Made by a program: the position numbers and the translations under genes. The notes below the pieces were generated by a model. That model made no database searches. It had not been told where the DNA came from and worked only from the letters and a program-made list of their open reading frames with translations. A stretch of 64,000 nt of DNA from an uncultured bacterium (GTDB taxonomy: Bacteria > Verrucomicrobiota > Kiritimatiellia > CAIKKV01). How positions within the stretch are numbered: the first letter of the stretch is position 1; every line of letters starts with the position of its first letter. Of the stretch, positions 54,025-61,928 are shown piece by piece. The stretch spans positions 1 to 64,000 of the forward strand of contig CALHRZ010000028.1 in the NCBI GenBank assembly GCA_938038445.1, written 5' to 3'.

Positions 54025-55907
54025 TGCGAAAATCCCAATTTCCACAGCAAAAGCGCCAATACGGTCAGCGCCAGATACAACACGTAGATCTGATTGCGTC
54101 CCTCCTGAAGCCGGCGAAGCCGATCGGAACATCGTTCGATCCCTCGCCAAAGGCGGTTGTAAAATAACCTCTGAAAAATGTCTTGCTCTTCCGTCCCCAG
54201 ACGTGCGCTCCTGGGGAACAACCCCAAAGGCCGACACTCCTTTACCCGTGGCCGAAGAACACGAGCCATCGCAAGAATGTCCCAAATAAAGGAGGAGGCC
54301 GTGTACTGCATGCGGGCCGTTGGGGCGGCATACCCGCAATCCCACGTGGAGGACTCTTCCACCCGCCGATGCAAAAGGAGGATGCGACGGGCGGCCATCA
54401 GCACCACCAGCATCACACACAGCGCGACGTTCGCCACCAGGATGCGTTGAAAAAGAGCAGGGATTTCCCACCCCCCCACGCGAATCACCCCCGGCAAGAT
54501 CGGCATGAGGTCGAAAGCCGCAAACGATGTAAACGCCACGGCCAGCGGGCTCATCAGTCCAATGCCAAGACACACCACCGCCGCAACCCCCATCGGAACC
54601 GCTATCAAAAAGGAGACTTCATGGGCTTGAGCCGCTTCCTCGCTGCGCGCTTGCCCCAGAAACCCAATTCCAAAAGCCGTGGCAAAACATGCCAGGGCCA
54701 AACCGCCCATTAACCCCAGCGCCCCTACCGCTAAAACGGGGATCCGTCGAAGCCCCTCCGGCTGGAGAATCCCGGCCAAAGCGCTCCCATACAGAAGCAG
54801 TTCGCTGATAAACCCATTGAAGGGAGGCAAACCGCAGAGAGAAACCGAACCCGCGAAAAACGCCAGGCTTGTGAAGGGCATCCCATGGATCAATCCCCCG
54901 AGTCGATCCAGACTCCGCGTGCCCGTCGCATGCGCAACGGCGCCGGCGCTCATAAAAAGGAGACTTTTAAAAACCGCATGATTCCACACATGCAAGAGTG
55001 CCCCCCATAACCCCAAAGCGGCCATCGCCGGGTTTCCGACTCGAACCCCGCACAGCCAGAGCCCCAACCCCAGACTGATGACCCCAATATTCTCAACACT
55101 GGAATAAGCCAATAGACGCTTCAAATCCTTCTGCGCCAACGCGAGGAGAACTCCCCCCACTCCCGAAAGCGCCCCCAGCCCCACCAGAGTCCATCCCCAC
55201 CACGCCGGCCAAAGGGTCGGTTCTCCTAGAAACATCATAATGCGCAACAACCCGTAAATGCCGGTCTTGATCATTACCCCGCTCATCACCGCCGAAACAG
55301 GGGAGGGCGCTGCCGGATGCGCCTCCGGAAGCCAGACATGCCACGGAACCATGCCCGCCTTAACGCCAAATCCAATCAGAGCCAACAAAAACAAAAGGCT
55401 CCGAATCCCTTCCCTTCCCGAAACCCCAAACCCCTCGAAATCTTGAGTGGGGTTCCGGTCTCCCAAAAGAATAAAAAGGGCCAACAGACAGGCGGTCCCC
55501 AAGTGGGCCGCAATCAGATAGGTCCAACCCGCGCTCCGCACCGTCGGCTCGCGATGCTCAACCATCACAAGAAAAAACGAAGCCAACGACCTCCCTTCCC
55601 ACGCCATCAGAAACAACAGACCGTTCCGTGCCGTAACAACCAAAAGAAGAAAGGCAAAAAATATGCTGTAAAAAAACCAAAAGAACCTCGGAGCCTGGAC
55701 GCCACTCGACCTTCGCAGATAACCCCCAGCATAAACGGCTCCCAGACCCCCCACCATTGCAATGGGAAAAAGGAAAAAAGCCGAAAGTCGATCCACCCCA
55801 AAGGACAAAGAGCCGAAAGGAATTGCCCAGGGTATTGGGATGACCATCGGCCGGCCACTCCACGCCACGGTTCCTGCGGCCGCAAAGGCCAGAATCGCTC
55901 CCATCAC
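54021..55907 (-). CDS. HyfB/NuoL-like antiporter subunit, N-terminus possibly damaged
   Basis: A 628-residue polytopic subunit with the proton-channel motifs GFGVKAGMVPWHVWLPEAHP and LLHVWNHAVFKSLLF, and a long C-terminal part as in HyfB. First gene of the complex-I-like operon. The start is doubtful: the family usually has one more helix before the present ATG. Upstream, the same frame remains open to 56015 without a start, whereas another frame at 56017 reads MTAALFLACLAVLF, a good first helix. An upstream frameshift is therefore possible but not proven. Confidence 0.85.
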   Translation of the reverse strand: MMGAILAFAAAGTVAWSGRPMVIPIPWAIPFGSLSFGVDRLSAFFLFPIAMVGGLGAVYAGGYLRRSSGVQAPRFFWFFYSIFFAFLLLVVTARNGLLFLMAWEGRSLASFFLVMVEHREPTVRSAGWTYLIAAHLGTACLLALFILLGDRNPTQDFEGFGVSGREGIRSLLFLLALIGFGVKAGMVPWHVWLPEAHPAAPSPVSAVMSGVMIKTGIYGLLRIMMFLGEPTLWPAWWGWTLVGLGALSGVGGVLLALAQKDLKRLLAYSSVENIGVISLGLGLWLCGVRVGNPAMAALGLWGALLHVWNHAVFKSLLFMSAGAVAHATGTRSLDRLGGLIHGMPFTSLAFFAGSVSLCGLPPFNGFISELLLYGSALAGILQPEGLRRIPVLAVGALGLMGGLALACFATAFGIGFLGQARSEEAAQAHEVSFLIAVPMGVAAVVCLGIGLMSPLAVAFTSFAAFDLMPILPGVIRVGGWEIPALFQRILVANVALCVMLVVLMAARRILLLHRRVEESSTWDCGYAAPTARMQYTASSFIWDILAMARVLRPRVKECRPLGLFPRSARLGTEEQDIFQRLFYNRLWRGIERCSDRLRRLQEGRNQIYVLYLALTVLALLLWKLGFSQ

Positions 55908-56018
55908 GGTTCCCCCAACACCGTACCGATGGGCACGGGACGAATCCCCACCCGCGACCCCACAAGCAATGCATTGAGAATAAAACCGCCAAACAGGCCA
56001 AAAATAACGCCGCCGTCA

Positions 56019-56613
56019 TCAGGAATCCCCTCTTGGCTCCCCCCCGGATGACGCAACCTGCTCGTCCACCCAACGGGCCGTCTGCAACAGTTCCTCGGCG
56101 GAAGCGCGGCAGGCTACGGCCTCCGAAAAAGAAGTCCCCTTAAGGCCGAAGGACAATCGGGACAGTAACCCGAGATGACTCCGAATCGTGGAACTGACGA
56201 TGGTGAACAACGTGTGAACGGCTTTCCCGTCCAACGCACCATAGGAAATCAGCTGTTGAAGAAAGCACAAGGATACCAGTGGACGCCCAACCGGGAACGC
56301 AATCGGGTTCCGAGCGTGGGGAATCGCAATACCGTCCCCTATCGCTGTGGATCCCAGGGATTCCCTCGCCAGCAAAACCTGCCTCGCTCAAAGCGTCCGC
56401 AAGAGAGGGAGACGGCTCCCCCGCCATCCCCTCCACGGAGTGAGGAGAAACCGATATTCCACGGGCGCACGCCCATTCCACGAGTTCGTCCCGATTAAAA
56501 TGGTATTGCCCATGGACGCGGTGCGCCGGCAGTTCCTGGCGCAAAATCCATTCACATATCGTAGCGTCCGAGACGTTGAGCAGCGCCGCCGCATCCCGAA
56601 GGAAACAAAGACC
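56019..56613 (-). pseudogene. Broken HTH + PTS EIIA (PtsN-like) regulator
   Basis: The 5' part spells an excisionase-type helix-turn-helix (LRDAAALLNVSDATICEWIL, then QYHFNRDELVEWACARGI). It has no usual start codon: the frame opens directly after the yjbQ stop. After LADALSEAG the frame is lost. The 3' part is in another frame: LLARESLGSTAIGDGIAIPH, with the EIIA active-site His, to RWVDEQV. Intact relatives have about 40 residues between these parts, so an out-of-frame internal deletion has occurred. Such proteins are nitrogen-PTS-type regulators. It is dead unless rescued elsewhere. Confidence 0.78.
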
Positions 56614-57003
56614 CTACGCCTTGCTGACCCACACCTCGCGGGTCCGGGGTCCGTCAAACTCACAAAGATAGATCGCCTGCCATACTCCCAAGCGCAACCT
56701 GCCGCCCTCCACCGGCACACAAAGCGACGCGCCCATCAGACTCGCTTTCACGTGGGCCGCCGAATTGCCCTCCCCGTGCCGCCACGGCCCCGCCCACGGA
56801 ACCATCCGCTCAAGCGCCGCATCAAGATCCGCGACCACGCCCGGATCGGCCCCTTCGTTTATCGTAACCCCCGCCGTCGTGTGGGGGACAAATACATGAA
56901 CAACCCCCTCCCGAAGCCCCAAGGACTCCACCGCCCCCTGTACCCGCGAGGTAATATCCACAAATTGCGTCCGCCGTTCGGTCGTAACCCTGAAGGCATG
57001 CAT
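56614..57003 (-). CDS. yjbQ: YjbQ/UPF0047 family protein
   Basis: A 129-residue protein of the widespread YjbQ family. The signatures HTTAGVTINEGADPGV and HGEGNSAAHVKASLMG hold the conserved His residues. Members show weak thiamine-phosphate synthase activity, but the true role is unsettled. Length is normal. It lies 11 bases downstream of the acylphosphatase gene and is probably transcribed with it and pcm. Confidence 0.92.
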   Translation of the reverse strand: MHAFRVTTERRTQFVDITSRVQGAVESLGLREGVVHVFVPHTTAGVTINEGADPGVVADLDAALERMVPWAGPWRHGEGNSAAHVKASLMGASLCVPVEGGRLRLGVWQAIYLCEFDGPRTREVWVSKA

Positions 57004-57014
57004 CGCCCCTCCTC

Positions 57015-57290
57015 CTATTCCACAATTTCAAAATCCATATACTCACCCTTGAGGGGCTCCTCCACCGACACGACCGATTCAACCCGCGCACCCGGCGGTC
57101 CGATCTCCAACCACTCGCGAAAGCGATTCAGGGCTTCCGCTCCTCCCTCCGCAACACCCTCCACACTCCCATCCGGACAGTTCCGAATCCAACCCACCAA
57201 CCCCAGCGCTTGCGCCCGTTCTCGTGCCGTCCATCGAAAAAATACCCCCTGCACCCGGCCCCGCACGCGAAAATGGATCCGCTTCTTCAT
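57015..57290 (-). CDS. acyP: Acylphosphatase
   Basis: A 91-residue protein that hydrolyses acyl phosphates. The catalytic loop and Arg are in HFRVRGRVQGVFFRWTA and the catalytic Asn in GWIRNCPDGSVEG, both complete. Normal length for the family. The ATG at 57290 overlaps the pcm stop (ATGA), so the two are coupled. Confidence 0.95.
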   Translation of the reverse strand: MKKRIHFRVRGRVQGVFFRWTARERAQALGLVGWIRNCPDGSVEGVAEGGAEALNRFREWLEIGPPGARVESVVSVEEPLKGEYMDFEIVE

Positions 57291-58015
57291 GGCATTTCGT
57301 TCTTTTCCCCACCTTTCACCATCGGCACAAACCGAACCGGAAGGTCCTCCTTCCGGCGGATCTTCCCCCCTTCCTTCCTTAAAATGACCAGCCGCTGGAG
57401 CCGCTCGCCCACCGGAACAATCATCCGGCCCCCTTCGTCCAACTGCATGACCAATGCTTCCGGAATATCCGTGGGCGCACATGTCACCAAAATGACATCG
57501 AACGGGGCATGCTCCGGCCACCCCTTGTATCCATCGCCTGTCAACACTTGCACGTCATATCCCTCCGCCGCGAGGACCCTGCGCGCATGCTCCGCCAACT
57601 CGGGAATGATCTCGATGCTAAACACGCGCGCCCCAAGCTCAGCAAGTACGGCAGCCTGATAACCCGAACCCGTGCCGATCTCCAGCACCTTTTCCCCGGG
57701 TCGAATCTGCATGGCCTCCGTCATGTAAGCCACGATAAACGGCTGGGAAATCGTCTGGCCGAAGCCGATCGGACAAGGTCTGTCGTCATACGCCGTCCGG
57801 CGCGAGCGATAGGGTTCGGGAATGAACCGATGACGCTTTACCCGTCCCATGGCCTCTAGCACGCGTTCATCCCGAATGCCATATTCTCGCAACAGGGCCA
57901 CCATCGCCGCCCGCTCCTCGGGCCAATCGTTTTCTCCCCCCCTTTTTTCCGCCGAACAGGCAGAACCGAACACGAGCCCTCCGACTAAAATGAAACGACA
58001 GCAAATTCCTCCCAT
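57287..58015 (-). CDS. pcm: Protein-L-isoaspartate O-methyltransferase with lipoprotein-type signal
   Basis: A 242-residue repair enzyme that methylates isoaspartyl residues using S-adenosylmethionine. The binding motif VLEIGTGSGYQAAVLAELG, the substrate segment RPCPIGFGQTISQPFIVAYM and VTCAPTDIPEALV are all present. Unusually, the protein starts ICCRFILVGGLVFGSACSAE, which looks like a lipoprotein signal with the box GSAC. ATG 58015 has GGAG eight bases upstream. If exported, it would need extracytoplasmic SAM, which is not usual; alternatively the segment is a membrane anchor. Confidence 0.92.
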   Translation of the reverse strand: MGGICCRFILVGGLVFGSACSAEKRGGENDWPEERAAMVALLREYGIRDERVLEAMGRVKRHRFIPEPYRSRRTAYDDRPCPIGFGQTISQPFIVAYMTEAMQIRPGEKVLEIGTGSGYQAAVLAELGARVFSIEIIPELAEHARRVLAAEGYDVQVLTGDGYKGWPEHAPFDVILVTCAPTDIPEALVMQLDEGGRMIVPVGERLQRLVILRKEGGKIRRKEDLPVRFVPMVKGGEKNEMP

Positions 58016-58032
58016 GGCCAAATCTCCATTTT

Positions 58033-59199
58033 TTAACCCTTGACGACCGCCAGCGGTTTCAATTCGGTTCGGATTTTCACCAGATCGGCTTGCGCCTTCA
58101 TCACTTCCGAAATGTCCTTATACGCACTCATCGCTTCCTCCAGATCGCGCGGCCGATTCAAGGAATGCAGGATGCCCTGCTGCTCCAACAGGGCCTTCTC
58201 CCGCGCAAAATCCAACCTCCGCACCGCCTCGTTCCGTCCCATCCGCCGCCCCGCCCCGTGGGCACAGGAACGAAAACTGTCCGGATTCCCCAACCCCTCC
58301 ACCAGATAGCTCGGAGAACCCTGCGACCCCGGGATAATGCCGAGAAGTCCATCTTCCGCCCGCGTGGCTCCCTTCCGGTGTACCCAAACACGCCGCCCGA
58401 AATGCTCCTCTTCCGAAGCATAATTATGGGCGATTTGAACCAGACTGCCAAATGAAACGTTGGGAAAAAGATCCGCAAAAATCTCCTGAAGCCGCTCCAT
58501 GATCAGCCGTCGATTGTTACTGGCAAACGCAACGCAATAGTTCATCTCCCGCAAATATCGCCGGCCCTCCTCATCGGCTGCCCGTAAAAAATCCAGCTGC
58601 CAGTTCTTGGGCAGCCGTTCCCCCCGTTTTTCGTTCTCCCGCCCAGCCACTCGGTTGTAATGCTCCGCGACCTGCAGGCCGATGTTCCGACTGCCCGAGT
58701 GAACCATCAGCCACACCCGCCCGTCATCGCCGGACTGAACTTCTATGAAATGATTACCCCCGCCGAGCGTCCCAACCTGCCGCCGCGCACTCTCATACTC
58801 TCGCCGCACAATGGGCATCTCGCCCTCCACCGGCGGCATCCACTTCTCATCCTGCGGTTTGCGATGATGTTCAAACCCCATCGGAATCCGTAATCGGACG
58901 GCCTGAACAAACCGCTTCAATTTTTCGCGGTCGATCTCCTCCGCCCGCAGTGAAGTCCGCACCGCTCCCATACCACATCCGATGTCCACCCCTACCGCGT
59001 TTGGTATCACAACCCCTTCCGTCGCCAGCACGCCACCGATCGGCATCCCATACCCTTCATGGCAGTCCGGCATCACCGCAACATGATGAAAGGCAAACGG
59101 ATGGTCGGCCAAATGGCGCAGTTGCTCCCGCGCGCCAGGCTCGATCTCCCGGCACCAACTGAGAATCGGCAGCCGTCCTTCCCGAATCCATTCCGGCAT
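58033..59199 (-). CDS. rtcB: RNA-splicing ligase RtcB
   Basis: A 388-residue RtcB, the GTP- and Mn-dependent ligase joining 2',3'-cyclic phosphate and 5'-hydroxyl RNA ends. Metal ligands are in MPDCHEGYGMPIGG, GVDIGCGMGAVR and GGGNHFIEVQ, and the guanylylated His is in SCAHGAGRRMGR. AGGAGG precedes the ATG. Shorter than the E. coli-type by about 20 residues but with all motifs. No rtcA or rtcR is adjacent. Confidence 0.96.
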   Translation of the reverse strand: MPEWIREGRLPILSWCREIEPGAREQLRHLADHPFAFHHVAVMPDCHEGYGMPIGGVLATEGVVIPNAVGVDIGCGMGAVRTSLRAEEIDREKLKRFVQAVRLRIPMGFEHHRKPQDEKWMPPVEGEMPIVRREYESARRQVGTLGGGNHFIEVQSGDDGRVWLMVHSGSRNIGLQVAEHYNRVAGRENEKRGERLPKNWQLDFLRAADEEGRRYLREMNYCVAFASNNRRLIMERLQEIFADLFPNVSFGSLVQIAHNYASEEEHFGRRVWVHRKGATRAEDGLLGIIPGSQGSPSYLVEGLGNPDSFRSCAHGAGRRMGRNEAVRRLDFAREKALLEQQGILHSLNRPRDLEEAMSAYKDISEVMKAQADLVKIRTELKPLAVVKG

Positions 59200-59246
59200 G
59201 ATACCTCCTCCCGCCCATTCCTATTTTACTTCGTTTTTGCCCCCGC

Positions 59247-60116
59247 TCAACACCCTGCCCCGCACTCCCCTGGCGGCCGCCAACCGATCCATTCGACCGG
59301 TTGACCCGCAAACCGCTTGGCCATGACGCGCATCGCCTCGAGATGGTGATCCACCAATATACAGTTCCGCCCTAACGCAAGGGCCGACACGCCCAATGTC
59401 CCGCTCCCCGCAAAAAAATCCATCAGCAAATCCCCAGGCCGCGAATGGACCCGCACAATCCGATCCAGCAACGCCCGCGGCTTCTGCGTCGGATAACCCG
59501 TCTTTTCCCGGCCGGTCGGACTCACAATCGTCATCCACCAAACATCCGTCGGAAATTTGCCCTGCGCTGCCTTCTCCGCCCCTACAAGTCCAGGCGCTCG
59601 ATAGGGGATACGATCGCACCCCTCCCGATGAAACTGATAACGGCGTGAATCCCGCGCATACCAAAGAATATTGTTGTGCTTTGCGGGCCACCGACGTTTC
59701 GAGCGCCCCCCGTAATCGTATGCCCAGATGATTTCGTTGAGAAAACAGTCGCGCCCAAAAATCTTGTCGAGCAACACCTTAACATAATGGACTTCACGAG
59801 AGTCGAGATGGACGAAGAGACTTCCGTCCGGCTTGAGAATGCGACGCGCTTCACGCATTCTTGGCTCCAAAAAACTTTCATAATCCTCAAAACGGTCTTC
59901 AAACCGGTTCTCGCCTAGAACCACCGACCGATACCGCCGCCCCTGAAATCCCGTACGATCCCCCCCCTCGTCCCGTATCGTCCGAAGCGATACCCGCCGC
60001 TGAGCCCGCCCCGTGTTAAAAGGGGGATCAATGTAGATCAGATCCACCAACTCTCCCGGCATCGAACGCAATACCGAAAGATTGTCCCCCCAAATGATCC
60101 GAAGCGGCTTTTCCAT
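59247..60116 (-). CDS. Site-specific DNA methyltransferase (N6-A or N4-C), orphan
   Basis: A 289-residue beta-class methyltransferase: motif IV DPPFNTG lies N-terminal to motif I (LLMDFFAGSGTLGVSALAL). The target-recognition region lies between. DPPF with F is found in both adenine and N4-cytosine enzymes, so the base cannot be given. ATG 60116 was chosen because MEKPLRIIWGDNL is the usual opening; an ATG at 60155 would add 13 residues. No restriction endonuclease gene is next to it, so it is an orphan. Confidence 0.88.
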   Translation of the reverse strand: MEKPLRIIWGDNLSVLRSMPGELVDLIYIDPPFNTGRAQRRVSLRTIRDEGGDRTGFQGRRYRSVVLGENRFEDRFEDYESFLEPRMREARRILKPDGSLFVHLDSREVHYVKVLLDKIFGRDCFLNEIIWAYDYGGRSKRRWPAKHNNILWYARDSRRYQFHREGCDRIPYRAPGLVGAEKAAQGKFPTDVWWMTIVSPTGREKTGYPTQKPRALLDRIVRVHSRPGDLLMDFFAGSGTLGVSALALGRNCILVDHHLEAMRVMAKRFAGQPVEWIGWRPPGECGAGC

Positions 60117-60178
60117 GCCGAGTTGTTCCCATGTTCGATCGCAATCGCTTTGCATTGTTTACAGTAAATTCATTCGGC

Positions 60179-60206
60179 TTGCATTGTGGCAAAACATCCC
60201 TAAAAT
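60179..60206 (+). promoter_or_regulatory. Candidate promoter of DUF2934-like gene
   Basis: TTGCAT (60179-60184) and TAAAAT (60201-60206) are separated by 16 bases, 33 bases before the ATG. The -10 is good, the -35 weak. The stretch 60150-60230 is much richer in A and T than its surroundings. Confidence 0.4.
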
Positions 60207-60238
60207 ATAAAGAAAGCGAATCAGAAAGGAGGTATCCC

Positions 60239-60496
60239 ATGCCTCGTGTGAGGAAAGAAAAGGTTTTAACAGATCGTCCGTTACGCCCCCGTTCCCCCCG
60301 ACAACCCAACCCGGCGCCTGCGGAAACCGCCGCAGTGGATGTGCCGACCACTCCCCCCCAAACGCCTACACCCGAAGTACGATTCAAAATGATTCAAGTC
60401 GCTGCCTATTTCCGAGCCGAGAAAGACGGCTTCCGCAAAGACCCGGCCGAATATTGGCGGGAAGCTGAATTGGAAATCGCCCTTCGCTTCCCCTGA
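60239..60496 (+). CDS. Small DUF2934-like protein
   Basis: An 85-residue protein with a basic, Pro-rich first half (PRVRKEKVLTDRPLRPRSPR, then APAETAAVDVP) and a conserved-looking end: VAAYFRAEKDGFRKDPAEYW followed by REAELEIALRF, which matches the pattern of DUF2934 (AYxxAExRGF...W..AE.E). AAGGAGG stands eight bases before the ATG, an excellent ribosome site. The function of DUF2934 proteins is not known. It precedes the beta-CASP nuclease gene by 16 bases. Confidence 0.75.
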   Translation: MPRVRKEKVLTDRPLRPRSPRQPNPAPAETAAVDVPTTPPQTPTPEVRFKMIQVAAYFRAEKDGFRKDPAEYWREAELEIALRFP

Positions 60497-60512
60497 AAGG
60501 GCGATCGTTCGA

Positions 60513-61919
60513 ATGCCGTTTTCCCTCACGTTTCTGGGCGGGGCGGGCAACGTCACCGGTTCGAGTACCCTCCTGACCGTCAGCGATAAACTTCTGTTGG
60601 TGGATTGCGGTCTCTTCCAGGAACGGGAACTCCGCGATCGTAATTTCCAACCTTTTTTCGTTCCCCCCGCCCAACTGGACGCGATTCTTCTGACGCACGC
60701 CCATCTTGACCATTGCGGCCTCCTTCCGAAACTCGTCAAGGACGGTTTTCAGGGGCCCGTCTTCGCTACGCAAGCGACCACCGAAATCGCCCGGCTCGTC
60801 TTGCTGGATTCGGCCAAACTCCAGGAAGAAGATATCGCCTTCAAGAAAAAACGACACGCCCGCGAAGGGCGAAAATCCCCCCACCCTTACGAGCCGCTTT
60901 ACACCATCCAGGAAGCCGAAGAAGCCTGCACTCGGTTCCGCCCCATTTCCTATCTCAAGGAGTTCCTCCCCTTGCCCCAAACCGCCGCAACATTCTTCGA
61001 AGGCGGCCATATTCTTGGATCTTCGATGATTCGGGTCCTCGCCCACAACGCCGATTTTCAACGAACCCTTCTCTTCTCCGGAGACGTCGGCCGTTGGAAT
61101 CGTCCCCTCCTCAACGATCCCTCCCTCTTCTCTTTCGCCGATTACCTCCAGTGCGAGTCCACCTACGGCAATCGCGAACATGAATCGGATGAAACAGTGG
61201 ACGATGAACTCGCCCGGCTGATTCATGAAACCCGCGCGGCCGGTGGCCATATCGTGATCCCAAGCTTCGCCGTGGAACGAACCCAGGAACTCCTCTACCG
61301 AATCAGTGCGCTCGTCCGGGATAAAAAAATACCGGTCATGCCGGTCTATCTCGACAGCCCGATGGCCATCGCCGTGACAGAAATCTTCCGGAAACATCCC
61401 GAACTCCTCGACGAAGCAACCCGCCGCCGCCTTTCGAACGGCGACGATCCCTGCCGTTTCCCCGGACTCCGCCCCACCCCTACCGCCGACGAATCCAAGA
61501 AAATCAACGAAACAAAAGAAAGCGCAATCATTATCGCCGGTTCGGGCATGTGTACCGGCGGCCGGATCAAACACCATCTCCGCCATAATCTCCCCCGTCC
61601 CGAAAGCCTGATTCTCTTCGTCGGGTTCCAGGCGCGGGGAACGTTGGGGCGAATCCTCGTGGATGGCGCCCGCGAAGTCCGGATCTTTGGCGAAACGGTC
61701 CCCGTTCGAGCCCGCATCCGGCGCCTGCACGGCCTCTCCGCCCATGCGGACCGCCGAGAGCTTCTCTGCTGGCTAAGCGCTCTTCAACAGCCCCCTCGCA
61801 CCCTCTTCCTCGTCCATGGAGAACCCGATTCCACCCAGGACTTCGCCCAGTATCTCCGGCAACACCTCGGTTGGACAATCCGGGTCCCCACCTACGGCGA
61901 AACCATACCCCTTAATTGA
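60513..61919 (+). CDS. Beta-CASP metallo-beta-lactamase RNase (CPSF-like)
   Basis: A 468-residue MBL-fold nuclease. The metal motif is THAHLDHCG; EGGHILGSSM and SGDVGRWNRPLL supply further ligands; the beta-CASP motifs follow (QCESTYGNR; VIPSFAVERTQELL; AGSGMCTGGR); the C-terminal RMMBL domain has LHGLSAHADRRELL and FLVHGEP. Such proteins are RNA endo- or 5'-exonucleases related to CPSF73. Length and motifs are normal. The upstream small gene is probably on the same transcript. It is convergent with hrpB. Confidence 0.95.
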   Translation: MPFSLTFLGGAGNVTGSSTLLTVSDKLLLVDCGLFQERELRDRNFQPFFVPPAQLDAILLTHAHLDHCGLLPKLVKDGFQGPVFATQATTEIARLVLLDSAKLQEEDIAFKKKRHAREGRKSPHPYEPLYTIQEAEEACTRFRPISYLKEFLPLPQTAATFFEGGHILGSSMIRVLAHNADFQRTLLFSGDVGRWNRPLLNDPSLFSFADYLQCESTYGNREHESDETVDDELARLIHETRAAGGHIVIPSFAVERTQELLYRISALVRDKKIPVMPVYLDSPMAIAVTEIFRKHPELLDEATRRRLSNGDDPCRFPGLRPTPTADESKKINETKESAIIIAGSGMCTGGRIKHHLRHNLPRPESLILFVGFQARGTLGRILVDGAREVRIFGETVPVRARIRRLHGLSAHADRRELLCWLSALQQPPRTLFLVHGEPDSTQDFAQYLRQHLGWTIRVPTYGETIPLN

Positions 61920-61928
61920 TCGAAGCCT

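Noticed and set aside
54025-54573. Long N-terminal extension of the NuoH-like gene
   Set aside because: The extension is the HyfB-like gene read in another frame; the family start MTPAFSF overlaps that stop as ATGA.
49457-55907. Functional [NiFe] hydrogenase or formate hydrogenlyase
   Set aside because: Neither CxxC nickel motif is present in the large subunit, and no formate dehydrogenase or hyp gene is adjacent.
60384-61745. 453-codon open frame on the minus strand
   Set aside because: Antisense shadow of the beta-CASP nuclease gene, whose motifs are complete on the plus strand.
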